A stretch of 51,785 nt of DNA from Bacillota bacterium (GCA_012521335.1 JAAYMM010000070.1:1-51785), one strand, 5' to 3'; positions 1-12,089 are shown, numbered from the stretch's first letter. A program made the numbers and translations. The notes: generated from the sequence alone by a model not told the origin.

Positions 1-17
1 GGAAGGAGTCCTGGAAC

Positions 18-830
18 GTGAGTAAGGAACGGGGGTTTTGGTACAACGTGGGCAGCGGTTTCCTGCTCGGTCTGGCCATGATTGTGCCCGGCGTGAGCGG
101 TGGCGTCTTGGCCATGGTTTTGGGGCGGTATGAACCCATCGTGGCCGCCATTGCCAAGCCCCTGGAGAATTGGCGGGGGCACCTGCGGTTTTTCCTGCCC
201 CTCGGTTTGGGAGCGGGAGCCTGTGTGCTGTTTTTGAGCAGGGCCCTGCAGTTTCTGATTACCTGCTATCCCCTGCCCACCGTGTACTTTTTCTTTGGTC
301 TAGTGCTAGCCGGGCTGCCTTCTGTCTTCAGGCTAGCTAACGCACAGGGTTTTGGCCTGTCCCATGGGTTAAGCCTTATTGCGGGTACCTGTCTACTCCT
401 GGTTGTGAGCGGGCTCCCGGCCGCCAGCGGGCAGCTTTGGGAGAGCCTGGGGCTGTTCGCTTATGTACTGAAGGGTGCCATAGTGGGCGCAGCCCTGGTT
501 GTTCCCGGTTTGAGCGTATCAATGCTGCTTCTGGCCTTGGGCCTGTATGAAGAGTTGTTGGGGGCGGTTGCCCGTCTTGATCTGGCCATACTGCTTCCTG
601 CGGCCTTGGGTTTCGTTCCAGGCCTGGTGCTGTTGTCTAAGGCTATGAACTGGTTCTTCGAGCGCAGATTCGGACAGATCTACTATGCCATCCTAGGCCT
701 GATGCTGGGTTCCCTGGGAGCAGCCTTCCCGGGTTTTCCCCGGTGGGGCTGGGAGTGGGTGCTTTGCCTAGCCCTCTTTGCCGGCGGGGTGTGGATAGGC
801 TCTTTCTTCAACCGTGAAAACGAGAGTTAG
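18..830 (+). CDS. DUF368 family multi-pass membrane protein (putative undecaprenyl-phosphate transporter family)
   Basis: ORF of 270 aa; N-terminal GFLLGLAMIVPGVSGG motif and a repeated VVPGLSVSMLLL motif typical of DUF368; GTG start. Confidence 0.85.
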   Translation: MSKERGFWYNVGSGFLLGLAMIVPGVSGGVLAMVLGRYEPIVAAIAKPLENWRGHLRFFLPLGLGAGACVLFLSRALQFLITCYPLPTVYFFFGLVLAGLPSVFRLANAQGFGLSHGLSLIAGTCLLLVVSGLPAASGQLWESLGLFAYVLKGAIVGAALVVPGLSVSMLLLALGLYEELLGAVARLDLAILLPAALGFVPGLVLLSKAMNWFFERRFGQIYYAILGLMLGSLGAAFPGFPRWGWEWVLCLALFAGGVWIGSFFNRENES

Positions 831-832
831 GG

Positions 833-1504
833 GTGTTGTCAGTGCTCAAACTAGAGGAGTTTTTCAGTCTAGAAGGTTGTCCCGTCGCTGATCTGTTTAC
901 TGATATCCAGTATCCTTGGGAAGTGATCCCCCGCATCGCTCAGCTCTTAGAAGAGCTTATTGAGGAGAAGCGCTCCACCTACCGGGAGGTCGCGCCTGGA
1001 GTATGGGTTGGTGAAGGTACCACCGTGGCCGCCACGGCCACGCTGCAGGGGCCAGCCCTCTTTGGAAAAAACTGCGAGATCAGACCCAATGCCTTTGTAC
1101 GCGGTAATGTGATTGCCGGCGATGGAGTGGTTCTGGGCAATGCCAGTGAAGTCAAGCAGGCCATTTTGTTCTCCGGTGTGCAGCTGCCCCATTTTAACTA
1201 TGTAGGAGACTCCATTCTGGGACGCGGCGCGCATCTGGGGGCCGGCGCGATCGTCTCCAACTTCAAATCCACGAAAGAGCCGGTGAAGGTGCGCATCGGA
1301 GATGTGGTAATTGAGACCAGTATGCGCAAGTTCGGAGCGATTGTGGGGGACGGAGTAGAAGTGGGCTGCAATGCGGTGCTGAATCCGGGCACCCTGATCG
1401 GAGCAGGCAGCTTGATCTATCCCCTCACGTCCGTGCGTGGCTCCATTCCAGGCGGCATGATCTGCAAAGGCCGGGATGAGCTGGTTCCCTACCGTGCTAA
1501 GTAG
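833..1504 (+). CDS. left-handed beta-helix (hexapeptide repeat) nucleotidyltransferase/acyltransferase-like protein, GlmU C-terminal-like
   Basis: Hexapeptide-type repeats (GEGTTVAATATLQGPALFG..., IGDGVEVGCNAVLNPGTLIGAGS); 3 nt after the upstream gene; TTG start. Confidence 0.75.
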   Translation: MLSVLKLEEFFSLEGCPVADLFTDIQYPWEVIPRIAQLLEELIEEKRSTYREVAPGVWVGEGTTVAATATLQGPALFGKNCEIRPNAFVRGNVIAGDGVVLGNASEVKQAILFSGVQLPHFNYVGDSILGRGAHLGAGAIVSNFKSTKEPVKVRIGDVVIETSMRKFGAIVGDGVEVGCNAVLNPGTLIGAGSLIYPLTSVRGSIPGGMICKGRDELVPYRAK

Positions 1505-2825
1505 CTGGGAGCTGCTCCTGCCTCTGTGCAGGAGGCAGGGCCAATGTAAACACGGTCAAGTCAGGTGAGCTGGTGACGGTAAGTGTGCCGCCCAGCTCTT
1601 CGGCTATGCGGTTGCAGATCACCAGGCCCCAGCCGTGGTTGCCCGAAGGGTCCTGCTTGGAAGTGACCCCGGCTCGGAAGATCCTCCGTCGGTCGAGGGC
1701 GCTGATTTCCGGCCCATTGTTGCTCACTGCGAGCAGACGCCGTCCGTAGGCATCCACTGACCAGGACAGTCTGACCCAGGGCTCTTTTTGCTGCATCACC
1801 GCGGCAAAGGCGTTATCCACCAAGTTCATGATCACCTTGGGCAGCAGGCGCTGTTCGTGGAAATCTTCGGGAGGTTCTGCTTCCACCGCCAAGGAGAACT
1901 CGATCCCCAGGCGCTGTGCTTCAGCTTGCTTGACGCGCAGCACTGTGCTCCAGGCGTCCGCCGGCAGGGTGGAATAGTTGTGGCGATCAGAGAGTTTGGC
2001 TGCGCTGTAGGCGATTGCCTGCAGCGCTTCTTCTGTTTTGCCCAGCTGCACATAGGTGGAAATGAGGGTCAGTTCATTGAGCAGGTCATGCCGCTCTTCC
2101 CGCATGGTCTGCAGAGCTGCTTCCTGAATGCTGCTCCGCCTGAGGTGGAATTGGAGCACCTTTTCGTTCTTGGCTTCGCGCTGAGAAGACTGGTGCAGGA
2201 TGAACACCAAAATGGGGAAGACAACGAGGCGCAGACCGAGAACGCTCAGGTAGTGCCCATCAGGGTGGGTTGCTGACTTAAGAGCTGCCGACGTCTGATA
2301 ACTGGAGATGACCATGCTCAAAAAGATCAAGAACCAGCCAAAGTAACGGGGGCGCCCGGAGTTCTGCACCCCTTGGCCAGTTTCAGATGTTTCAGTAAGG
2401 AGAAAGAAGGCGGCCAAGATGAGACTGGGCAGGTAAGCGGTTAAGTCATCAGATAACCAGCCCGCCCGGGCAGACCAAGGAGTCTCCAACATTTGGGGAA
2501 AGCGGTAGGCGAAGAGAGGTAAGAAGATGGCCCTTCCGATCGCGTGCAGGGAGTGGGGGATGAGGTAACCGAAGAGGGCATCGGGGAACATGCCCACGTT
2601 GAACACCCACATGAAGAAGACGAGGCTGCTTACGGAAAGAAGCAGGAAGCGCAGCTCGACTAAGGGCATCACGTGCGTCAAGACGACTGTAGCGAGGGCC
2701 TGCAGGGCGGCGAAAGAGCCAATCCTCGACCACTGCGTGGGACGGCCCAGGAGGCGTACCGCATCGTAGGTCTGCACGCACTCCATGAGAAAATGCCCTG
2801 CAGCGGCCCCAACCCAATTGGACAA
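1497..2825 (-). CDS. membrane sensor histidine kinase with Spo0B-type dimerisation helix and HATPase domain
   Basis: Several N-terminal TM segments, EERHDLLNELTLISTYVQLGK H-box, KVIMNLVDNAFAAV N-box, NHGWGLVICNRIAEELGG G-box; the start may be further downstream. Confidence 0.8.
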   Translation of the reverse strand: MSNWVGAAAGHFLMECVQTYDAVRLLGRPTQWSRIGSFAALQALATVVLTHVMPLVELRFLLLSVSSLVFFMWVFNVGMFPDALFGYLIPHSLHAIGRAIFLPLFAYRFPQMLETPWSARAGWLSDDLTAYLPSLILAAFFLLTETSETGQGVQNSGRPRYFGWFLIFLSMVISSYQTSAALKSATHPDGHYLSVLGLRLVVFPILVFILHQSSQREAKNEKVLQFHLRRSSIQEAALQTMREERHDLLNELTLISTYVQLGKTEEALQAIAYSAAKLSDRHNYSTLPADAWSTVLRVKQAEAQRLGIEFSLAVEAEPPEDFHEQRLLPKVIMNLVDNAFAAVMQQKEPWVRLSWSVDAYGRRLLAVSNNGPEISALDRRRIFRAGVTSKQDPSGNHGWGLVICNRIAEELGGTLTVTSSPDLTVFTLALPPAQRQEQLPAT

Positions 2826-2928
2826 GAAAACCAGCCCCTTTTGTGCACGAATTCACTAAGGGGCTATTCGACGGATTTTTTACTTTTCCTACCGACAAAG
2901 TTCGTCATGTTGCGTCATTTCTGAAAAT

Positions 2929-4110
2929 TTATACAGACCTGTTGATCCCGACTTCCTCCTCCAGCAGCGCAAGAAAGGCCTGCTGCGCATCGGGATCGGC
3001 GAAGTACACCTGAGCGGCAGTAGGGCTGCCTCCGCCCCGGCCGCCTAGGGGGTGCGCTTTTTCCTTCACCAGCTGTCCCAGGGCAGGCCCATCGGCTAGG
3101 TTGTGGGACAAGATTACCCTTTCACCCAGTTTGATCACAACCATTCCTTGGGTTAGTGCCAGCACCGCCCTGGATAGCTGTTGGGCTTCCTCAACGCTGG
3201 TGTCGGGCAGATCCAAATAGTAGGGACTGGCAGCTGCGCCTACTACTTGCTGAGCTCGGAAGTGGATCAGCTCGGCCTTGAGGTCTTCCAGGCGTTTTTC
3301 CAGCTCCTTCTTGCGCTCCAGCTCGGCGCGGATTTTCTGGCCCAGCTCTGGTTCGGGAGCGGCCAGCAGAGCAACCAGGTCAAAACAGATTTCGTGTTTG
3401 CGGCGATAATCCTCCAGGGCCCTGTTGCCGCAGAGGAAGTATACCCTGGTCATCCCTTTGTACTTCTCAGTCCTGAGGATCTTGAGCAGGCCGATCTGGC
3501 CAGTCCTTTCCACGTGAGTCCCAGAACAGGGGGAGAAGTCGAAGGCCTGGATCTCCACGATGCGCAGGGGTCCTTCCCGGTCTGGGATCTTGCGCAGGGG
3601 CAGATGCTGAAATCTATCGGGCTCGAGCGTGTAGGTGAGGACGGGCAGATCGCCGAGGATCAGTTCGTTGGCCCGCCTTTCCACCTTGACCTGTTCCTTT
3701 GGTGAAATGCTTGCTGCGGTGATGTCGATACTGCAGTACTCAGCGCCGAGGTGGAAGCTTTCTGTTCTGTAGCCGTACTCATCTTGGAAAATGGCCGAGA
3801 GCAGGTGCTGCCCACTGTGCTGCTGCATATGGTCCAGGCGTCTTTCCCAGTCTAGGACTGCGGTGGCACTGGTGCCCGATAGAGGCTCAGGGAGCACATG
3901 GTAGATGGTGCCTTCTGCTTCGAACACGTCCAGTAAGGGCACGCCGTTAATGGTTCCGAGGTCATGGGGCTGGCCGCCGCCGGTGGGGTAGAAAATGGTT
4001 TCAGCGAGCACCACCAGGTAGTGATCCCCCTTCTGCTGTTGGGAGATGATCTCCGTGTTCAGTTCCCGCCGCCAGGGTTGGGTGTAGTAGAGCTTAGAGA
4101 TGGTTATCAC
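2929..4110 (-). CDS. alanyl-tRNA editing protein (AlaX-L type, with DHHA1-like C-terminus)
   Basis: HMQQHSGQHLLSAIFQ (HxxxH) and CSGTHVERTGQIG (CxxxH) zinc motifs; C-terminal GGRGGGSPTAAQV as in DHHA1. Confidence 0.88.
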   Translation of the reverse strand: MITISKLYYTQPWRRELNTEIISQQQKGDHYLVVLAETIFYPTGGGQPHDLGTINGVPLLDVFEAEGTIYHVLPEPLSGTSATAVLDWERRLDHMQQHSGQHLLSAIFQDEYGYRTESFHLGAEYCSIDITAASISPKEQVKVERRANELILGDLPVLTYTLEPDRFQHLPLRKIPDREGPLRIVEIQAFDFSPCSGTHVERTGQIGLLKILRTEKYKGMTRVYFLCGNRALEDYRRKHEICFDLVALLAAPEPELGQKIRAELERKKELEKRLEDLKAELIHFRAQQVVGAAASPYYLDLPDTSVEEAQQLSRAVLALTQGMVVIKLGERVILSHNLADGPALGQLVKEKAHPLGGRGGGSPTAAQVYFADPDAQQAFLALLEEEVGINRSV

Positions 4111-4123
4111 TCGCTTTCTCAGT

Positions 4124-4987
4124 TCAGTTGACCATTGTTACACTGGGCTTTTTATGCCAGCCCAGTTTGGTGAAGACAAAGGGTGCGCCAAGGCTGGCCC
4201 ACAGGCCTAACAGGGCATAGCGCACAACTACGCTCAAGCCGGCGGGCAGCCAGGCCACGAGAGGTTTCAAAGCAATCCGCAGCAGAAAGAGAACGGCCAA
4301 GCCAAGCACAGCTTTGGCCACGTTCTGCAGGGCCGTGGCCTCTTCTTGGAAGCGTACATAGAGGAGCTCCAGCCTGTAACCAAGGAGGGCTCCCAAAAGA
4401 AAACCTGCGGTCATGGGGCCGTCGCCTGCTGGGTGGATAAGGTACAGGATGGCCGCGGCCAAAACGGAGCCTAGCACCCAGGCACGCAGGGGGATCTGGA
4501 GCAGATCTGTTTCGGCCACAAACGAGTAGGCGAAGAGCAGTACCGCGCCAATGACCACTCCCCCCAGCACATCGATGGGCCAGTGTACCGCCAAGTAAAG
4601 GCGGGAAAAACTGATCAAAAAGATCAACACCGCAGCACCAATCCAGGCTAGGCGGGTTTTCAGCTTGAGGGCTAGAAAGCCCCAGAAAGCGGTGCTGCCC
4701 TGAGCGTGGCCGCTGGGGAAGGAGTACCCTTCCTGGGTCACCAGGCGCAGCTCCCGCGGCGGCCGCTCTGTGTGGAAGATGTGTTTCAGTCCTGAGTTGA
4801 CGTAAGCCGAGAAGATGAAGAACACCGAAAAGCGGAAACCGAAATGCTTGTCCACCAGCCAGTAGATGAGGGGTATGGCCAGCATATAGAACTCCAGCGA
4901 CCCCAAATTGGTCACCGCGCGGAAAAAGGCGGTGAGGGCAGGACTGCCGTGTCCCTGCAGCCAGGTAAGGAATTGCAAACCAGCCAT
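4124..4987 (-). CDS. phosphatase PAP2 family membrane protein
   Basis: YSFPSGHAQGS and SRLYLAVHWPIDVLGG signature motifs; multiple TM helices. Confidence 0.88.
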   Translation of the reverse strand: MAGLQFLTWLQGHGSPALTAFFRAVTNLGSLEFYMLAIPLIYWLVDKHFGFRFSVFFIFSAYVNSGLKHIFHTERPPRELRLVTQEGYSFPSGHAQGSTAFWGFLALKLKTRLAWIGAAVLIFLISFSRLYLAVHWPIDVLGGVVIGAVLLFAYSFVAETDLLQIPLRAWVLGSVLAAAILYLIHPAGDGPMTAGFLLGALLGYRLELLYVRFQEEATALQNVAKAVLGLAVLFLLRIALKPLVAWLPAGLSVVVRYALLGLWASLGAPFVFTKLGWHKKPSVTMVN

Positions 4988-5083
4988 GGAGCAAGGCCTC
5001 CTTTGGTTAGTGTTGGATCAATATTCGTAGGCAACGCGCCCATGTCCTCCCCCAGCGGCATTTTTCTTGCCTGAACGCGCCAA

Positions 5084-5106
5084 AGGCTCAGGTCGGGCCT
5101 GAGCCT
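5084..5106 (-). terminator. candidate hairpin between the ABC exporter and PAP2 genes
   Basis: 9-bp perfect inverted repeat AGGCTCAGG/CCTGAGCCT; weak U-tract on the minus strand. Confidence 0.45.
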
Positions 5107-5117
5107 CTGGTCAGCAT

Positions 5118-6890
5118 TCAGTCTGCCAAGAACTGGTTGGTATACAGGCGGTAGTAGTAGCCCCTTGCTTTGAGCAGCTCCTCGTGGGTGCCCTGTTCCA
5201 GCACCCGGCCGTCCCGGATCACCAGGATTAAGTCGGCGAAACGCACGGTCGAAAGCCGGTGGGCGATCACGAAGCTGGTGCGCCCCTTGAGCACTGTTTC
5301 CATGGCTTTTTGGATCAGCTGCTCCGTTTCCGTATCGATGGAGGAGGTGGCTTCATCCAGGATGAAGATGGCCGGATCGGCTAGGATCGCTCGAGCAAAG
5401 GAGATGAGCTGCTTTTGCCCAGTGGAGAGCAGTCCCCCTCCTTCGCCGACCTCCGTGTCGTAGCCCATGGGGAGCCGCATGATGAAATCATGGGCGTTCA
5501 CCAGCTTGGCTGCTCGTTCCACCTCTTCGTCGGTGGCCGTGAGCTTCCCGTAGCGGATGTTCTCCCGGATGGTGCCGGAAAAGAGGTGGGGGTTCTGCAG
5601 TACGCACCCTAGATTGCTCTGCAGCCAGGCCAAGGGCCTTTCTCGGTAATCCACTCCATCGATCAGGATGCGTCCCTGGGTTGGTTCGTAAAAGCGGCAG
5701 ACCAGATTAACGATGGTGCTCTTGCCCGATCCGGTTTCCCCCACCAGGGCCACCACCTGCCCGGGTTGAACCTCCAGGTTGAAGTTCTCCAGAACCGGCT
5801 CCTGAGGGTTGTAGGCAAACGATACGTTCTCAAAGCGGATAGCACCCCGCAGTTTGGGCCAGTCGTTTCTGAGCCCCGGGCGGTCCTGGATTTCCGGCAC
5901 AGTGTTGAGCAGTCCCATCACCCGCTCGGCGGCTGCATGGGCCATCTGCAGCTCCGCAAAGATCCTGGCGATTTCACGCACCGGGTCAAAGAACTGCCCG
6001 GCGTAGGAGATGAAGGCCGCCAGGACCCCGTAGCTGATGGTGCCGAAGGCCACACCTGTACCGCCGCGCCAAAGGGTGAGGGCCGTGCCCACGCTGGACA
6101 GAACCAGAACAATGGGCATGAACAGTGCGGAAAAAGTGGCCGCCCTGATGCTCATGGCCCGGTGGCTGCGGGTCAAGTCGGCAAACTCCTCCAGGTTCTT
6201 TTCCTCCCGGCTGAGGATCTTGGTCGTGGTTGCACCCATGATCCCTTCGCTGAAGGCCCCCGTGATGCGCGAGTTCAGGCGGCGCACTTCCCGGTAGGAA
6301 CGGAGGATCTGCCGTTGGAAGTAGATGCTGGCCACCGCCAAGGGAGGTATGACCGCCATGGTGAGCAGGGCCAGGCGCCAGTTGAGGACGAGCATCGCCA
6401 CAACATACAGCAACATGGCCGCAGCTCCCCAGAGCAGGTCAATCAGACTCCAGGACACGATCTCACCCAGCCTGTTGGCATCGCTGGTCAGCCGGGCCAA
6501 CAGCCACCCCGTAGCCCGCTTGTCATAGAAGGAGAAGGACAGCCTGTGCAGGTGCACAAAACCCTCGTTGCGGATGGTGTAGGTCAGACCCGACTCCACT
6601 TTGCCGGCCATGGAGATGAACAGGTAGATGTTGAAGGACTGAAACACCACCAAGCCGGCATAGGCGGCGGCGAACCAGCCCAGCCCCTGTGTGTTCTGGG
6701 GGATCACGAAACGATCCAGGGCGATCTTGGTCATGTAGGGAAAAGCGGCATCGCCCACTGCCAGGGCGACGGTGCTGACAATAGCCCAGCCGATGTAACG
6801 CCTGTAGGGACGGGCGAGGCGCAGGATCTGGCGCCACAGCCCCACATCTATTTTCTCGGCATAGACTTCTTCTTGCCATTCCGGCTGCAA
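5118..6890 (-). CDS. ABC exporter half-transporter (TMD-NBD), consensus-site subunit
   Basis: Walker A GETGSGKST, signature STGQKQ, Walker B IFILDEATSSID. I place the start at TTG 6890 (1 nt after the upstream stop) rather than at the track start of 7016, which overlaps the neighbouring gene. Confidence 0.88.
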   Translation of the reverse strand: MQPEWQEEVYAEKIDVGLWRQILRLARPYRRYIGWAIVSTVALAVGDAAFPYMTKIALDRFVIPQNTQGLGWFAAAYAGLVVFQSFNIYLFISMAGKVESGLTYTIRNEGFVHLHRLSFSFYDKRATGWLLARLTSDANRLGEIVSWSLIDLLWGAAAMLLYVVAMLVLNWRLALLTMAVIPPLAVASIYFQRQILRSYREVRRLNSRITGAFSEGIMGATTTKILSREEKNLEEFADLTRSHRAMSIRAATFSALFMPIVLVLSSVGTALTLWRGGTGVAFGTISYGVLAAFISYAGQFFDPVREIARIFAELQMAHAAAERVMGLLNTVPEIQDRPGLRNDWPKLRGAIRFENVSFAYNPQEPVLENFNLEVQPGQVVALVGETGSGKSTIVNLVCRFYEPTQGRILIDGVDYRERPLAWLQSNLGCVLQNPHLFSGTIRENIRYGKLTATDEEVERAAKLVNAHDFIMRLPMGYDTEVGEGGGLLSTGQKQLISFARAILADPAIFILDEATSSIDTETEQLIQKAMETVLKGRTSFVIAHRLSTVRFADLILVIRDGRVLEQGTHEELLKARGYYYRLYTNQFLAD

Positions 6891-6891
6891 T

Positions 6892-8682
<1,791 letters not shown>

Positions 8683-8859
8683 GCTCTGATGCCTCCTTTC
8701 CTTTGCATTGTCTTAATATGCCTTTTATCAATATAGCACGGTTACCAGCTGGTGGCAAGCAAAAGTTTACCAACTGTGGAAAGGGATTCTGGTTAAGAAA
8801 CAGTAATTGTCTTAATAAGAACCGAACAAACTCGGCGAACTGGAAGGGAGTGCCAACTG

Positions 8860-10236
8860 ATGTATCAACCGGAACCTTTTAAGATCAAGATGGTCGAACC
8901 GATCAGGCTCTTGGACCGGCAGGAACGGGAACAGCGCATGATTGAGGCGGGGTACAACCCGTTTTTATTGCGCAGTGAACACGTGTACATAGATCTGCTT
9001 ACGGACAGCGGCACAGGTGCCATGAGCGACAGGCAGTGGGCGGGTTTGCTCCTCGGTGATGAATCCTATGCGGGCAGTCGCAACTTTTATCACTTAGAAG
9101 AAACAGTCCAGGAGCTCACCGGCTACCGCTATGTGGTGCCTACCCATCAGGGGCGGGGGGCTGAACAGATCATCATTCCCTATCTGGTGCGCAAAGGTAG
9201 AAAGTACGTTTTGGGCAATATGCACTTTGACACCACCAAAGCCCACATTGAGCTGGCAGGAGCTCTCGCGGTAAACTTCATCACGCCCGAAGCCCTGGAT
9301 ACCAGCACCGAGTATCCCTTTAAGGGCAACTTCGATCTCCAAGCCATGGAGCGGTTCATCCAGGAGCACGGTGCCGAGTCCATTGCCGCCATCATCACCA
9401 CCGTCACCTGCAACAGTGTGGGCGGCCAGCCCGTGTCCATGGCCAATATGCGCGGTGCCTACGCCTTGGGCAAAAAGTACAACATTCCCGTGATCATTGA
9501 CAGCGCTCGATTTGCTGAAAACGCCTATTTCATCAAACAAAGGGAAGCAGGCTACGGACAGCGAAGTATTCCAGAGATTGTGCGGGAGATGTTCTCCTAC
9601 GGCGATGCTCTGACCATGAGCGCCAAGAAGGACGGCTTGGTGAACATCGGAGGGCTCCTGGCAGTGAAAGAGGATGAAGAGCTGTTTAGAGCCTGCCAGG
9701 CCCTGGTAGTTCCCTACGAAGGCTTTCCTACCTATGGCGGGCTGGCCGGCCGGGACATGGAAGCCTTGGCCCTGGGCTTGAAAGAAGTTGTGCAGGAGGA
9801 TTACCTGCGCCAGCGCATCAGCCAAGTGGAGTTTCTGGGCAGACAGCTGCTGGATGCGGGCGTTCCCGTCCAAGCACCCATCGGCGGGCATGCCGTGTTT
9901 GTGGATGTGGGCCGCATCCTGCCGGAGATGCCCAAGACCCAGTATCCCGCCCATGCCTTTGCCGTTGCTTTATACTTAGAAAGCGGCATCAGAGCTGTGG
10001 AGATCGGTTCTTTGCTCTACGGCCGGGATCCGCAGACCGGGGAAGACGGCTTAGCAGATTTGGAACTGCTCCGCTTGACCATCCCCAGGAGGACTTATAC
10101 CGACAATCACATGCGCTACATCGCCGATTCGATGCTCAAGGTGTGCGCCCAGAAGGATAAGATTAAGGGCGTAGCCTTTGAATATGAACCGCCTATCCTG
10201 CGGCACTTTACTGCACGCTTCAGGCTTGTGGACTGA
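8860..10236 (+). CDS. tnaA: tryptophanase (beta-eliminating lyase family)
   Basis: [76 protein letters not shown]; residue pattern closer to TnaA than to tyrosine phenol-lyase. Confidence 0.88.
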   Translation: MYQPEPFKIKMVEPIRLLDRQEREQRMIEAGYNPFLLRSEHVYIDLLTDSGTGAMSDRQWAGLLLGDESYAGSRNFYHLEETVQELTGYRYVVPTHQGRGAEQIIIPYLVRKGRKYVLGNMHFDTTKAHIELAGALAVNFITPEALDTSTEYPFKGNFDLQAMERFIQEHGAESIAAIITTVTCNSVGGQPVSMANMRGAYALGKKYNIPVIIDSARFAENAYFIKQREAGYGQRSIPEIVREMFSYGDALTMSAKKDGLVNIGGLLAVKEDEELFRACQALVVPYEGFPTYGGLAGRDMEALALGLKEVVQEDYLRQRISQVEFLGRQLLDAGVPVQAPIGGHAVFVDVGRILPEMPKTQYPAHAFAVALYLESGIRAVEIGSLLYGRDPQTGEDGLADLELLRLTIPRRTYTDNHMRYIADSMLKVCAQKDKIKGVAFEYEPPILRHFTARFRLVD

Positions 10237-10250
10237 GAAAGGAGACTAGT

Positions 10251-12029
10251 ATGGACAGCATTCGACCAAATTGGGACCTAGACAGCATATTCCCAGGAGG
10301 CAGCTCCTCTCCTGAACTGCGTACGCACTTAACTGGGGTCAAAGAGCGCATCGCTCAGCTGGCAGCGTGGGCGCCAGGCTTGACACCGGATTTGACGGCG
10401 GAAGAGTTTAAGCGTCTCGTGGAAGAGCTTCAGGAGATTCTCATGCAGTTCAGCCAAGCATCTGCGTTTGTTGGCTGCTTGACGGCCCAGGATGTGCGGG
10501 ATGCCCAGGCCCGCCTCTTGGAAGCGGATCTAGGGCAGATCAGCGCGGCCTTGGCCTCTGTGCAGACCCAGATCGATCATCTTTGGGTGAGCATCCCCGA
10601 TGGCCGCTGGGCGGAACTCCTGCACGATCCTGACCTCTCGGAGCTGGAGTTTTACCTTGTGGAACGGCGCGAGCGAGCCAAGACCAAATTGGATCCGCTG
10701 CGGGAAAATCTGGCCACCGACTTGGCGGTAGATGGCTATCATGCCTGGTCACAGCTCTACTATGCCTTGGTGGGCAGGATGGAGGTTGAAGTGGAAAAGG
10801 ATGGAGAACGGCAGAAGCTCTCCATGGGGCAGGCTGCCAACTTGCTGGCTGATCCCCAGCCTGATTTCCGCCGCCAGGTGTTTGAGCAGTATGAGCAGGC
10901 CTGGGCTCAGGAAGAAGAGCTGTTTGCCAGCACCCTCAATCACCTGGCTGGGTTCCGCCTAAACCTGTATAAGAACAGGGGCTGGGAGGATGTGCTGGCC
11001 GAACCTCTGGTGATCAACCGCATGCAGCGGGAGACTTTAGAGGCCATGTGGTCTGCAGTGGAAGCGGGCAAGCCCCACCTGGTCAAGTACCTGGAACGCA
11101 AAGCGGAGCTTCTGGGCTTAGACCGCATCGCGTGGTATGATCTGAACGCACCTTTGGGCGAGGCGAGCCGGGAGATCCCCTTCCCAGAAGCGGCCCGTTT
11201 CGTGGTGGAGCAGCTGGGCAAGTTCAGCTCGGAAATGGGCGAGTTCACCGAAAAAGCCCTGCGCAGCCACTGGGTCGAATGGGAAAACAGAGGCGGCAAG
11301 CGTCCAGGCGCGTTCTGCACTTCCTTCCCCATGAGCAAGGAATCCCGCGTGTTTATGACCTATTCCGGCACCGTGAAGGGCGTGGGCACGTTAGCCCACG
11401 AATTGGGCCATGCGTATCATGGATTTGTGCTCAAAGATGAGCCCATGTTCCGCCGCCGCTATGCGATGAACGTAGCGGAGACTGCTTCCACCTTCAACGA
11501 ACTGCTGGTGGTAGATGGGGCCATTCAGGCGGCTGCAGCGCCAGAAGGAAAATTGGCCCTCTTGGAGGACAAGATTGGGCGCAGTGTGGCCTTCTTCATG
11601 GATATCCACTCGCGCTTCCTCTTTGAAACCAGGTTCTACGCGGCGCGCAAAGAGGGCATGGTCAGTGCCCGGCAGCTCAATGAACTGATGCTCCAGGCGC
11701 AAAAGGATGCCTTCCTGGACTGCCTGAAGGAGTACCATCCTCACTTCTGGGCCTCGAAACTGCACTTTTACATCACCCGGACCCCGTTTTACAACTTCCC
11801 GTACACCTTCGGCTATCTGTTCAGCTCAGGGGTGTACGCTCGGGCCAAGGCAGAAGGCAGCAGCTTTGCCCAGCGCTACCGGGCCCTGCTGGCGGATACA
11901 GCCTGCATGACCGTGGAGGATCTGGCCAAGAAGCACCTGGGAGTGGACCTGACCAAACCCGATTTCTGGGAAGCGGCTGTGAGCTTAACTGCCTCAGATG
12001 TGGCCGAATTTCTACGTCTGACCGAGTAA
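10251..12029 (+). CDS. M3 family oligoendopeptidase (PepF-like)
   Basis: HELGHAYHG zinc motif; characteristic NVAETASTFNE and FFMDIHSRFLFE segments. Confidence 0.9.
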   Translation: MDSIRPNWDLDSIFPGGSSSPELRTHLTGVKERIAQLAAWAPGLTPDLTAEEFKRLVEELQEILMQFSQASAFVGCLTAQDVRDAQARLLEADLGQISAALASVQTQIDHLWVSIPDGRWAELLHDPDLSELEFYLVERRERAKTKLDPLRENLATDLAVDGYHAWSQLYYALVGRMEVEVEKDGERQKLSMGQAANLLADPQPDFRRQVFEQYEQAWAQEEELFASTLNHLAGFRLNLYKNRGWEDVLAEPLVINRMQRETLEAMWSAVEAGKPHLVKYLERKAELLGLDRIAWYDLNAPLGEASREIPFPEAARFVVEQLGKFSSEMGEFTEKALRSHWVEWENRGGKRPGAFCTSFPMSKESRVFMTYSGTVKGVGTLAHELGHAYHGFVLKDEPMFRRRYAMNVAETASTFNELLVVDGAIQAAAAPEGKLALLEDKIGRSVAFFMDIHSRFLFETRFYAARKEGMVSARQLNELMLQAQKDAFLDCLKEYHPHFWASKLHFYITRTPFYNFPYTFGYLFSSGVYARAKAEGSSFAQRYRALLADTACMTVEDLAKKHLGVDLTKPDFWEAAVSLTASDVAEFLRLTE

Positions 12030-12035
12030 CGGAAA

Positions 12036-12069
12036 AGAGCAGCCCGTGGATGCGGCCACGGGTTGCTCT
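12036..12069 (+). other. 14-bp hairpin between the M3 peptidase and the aro cluster (no U-tract)
   Basis: AGAGCAGCCCGTGG / CCACGGGTTGCTCT with one G.U pair and a 6-nt loop. Confidence 0.6.
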
Positions 12070-12089
12070 AGTAATGGGGAGAATAAGTC

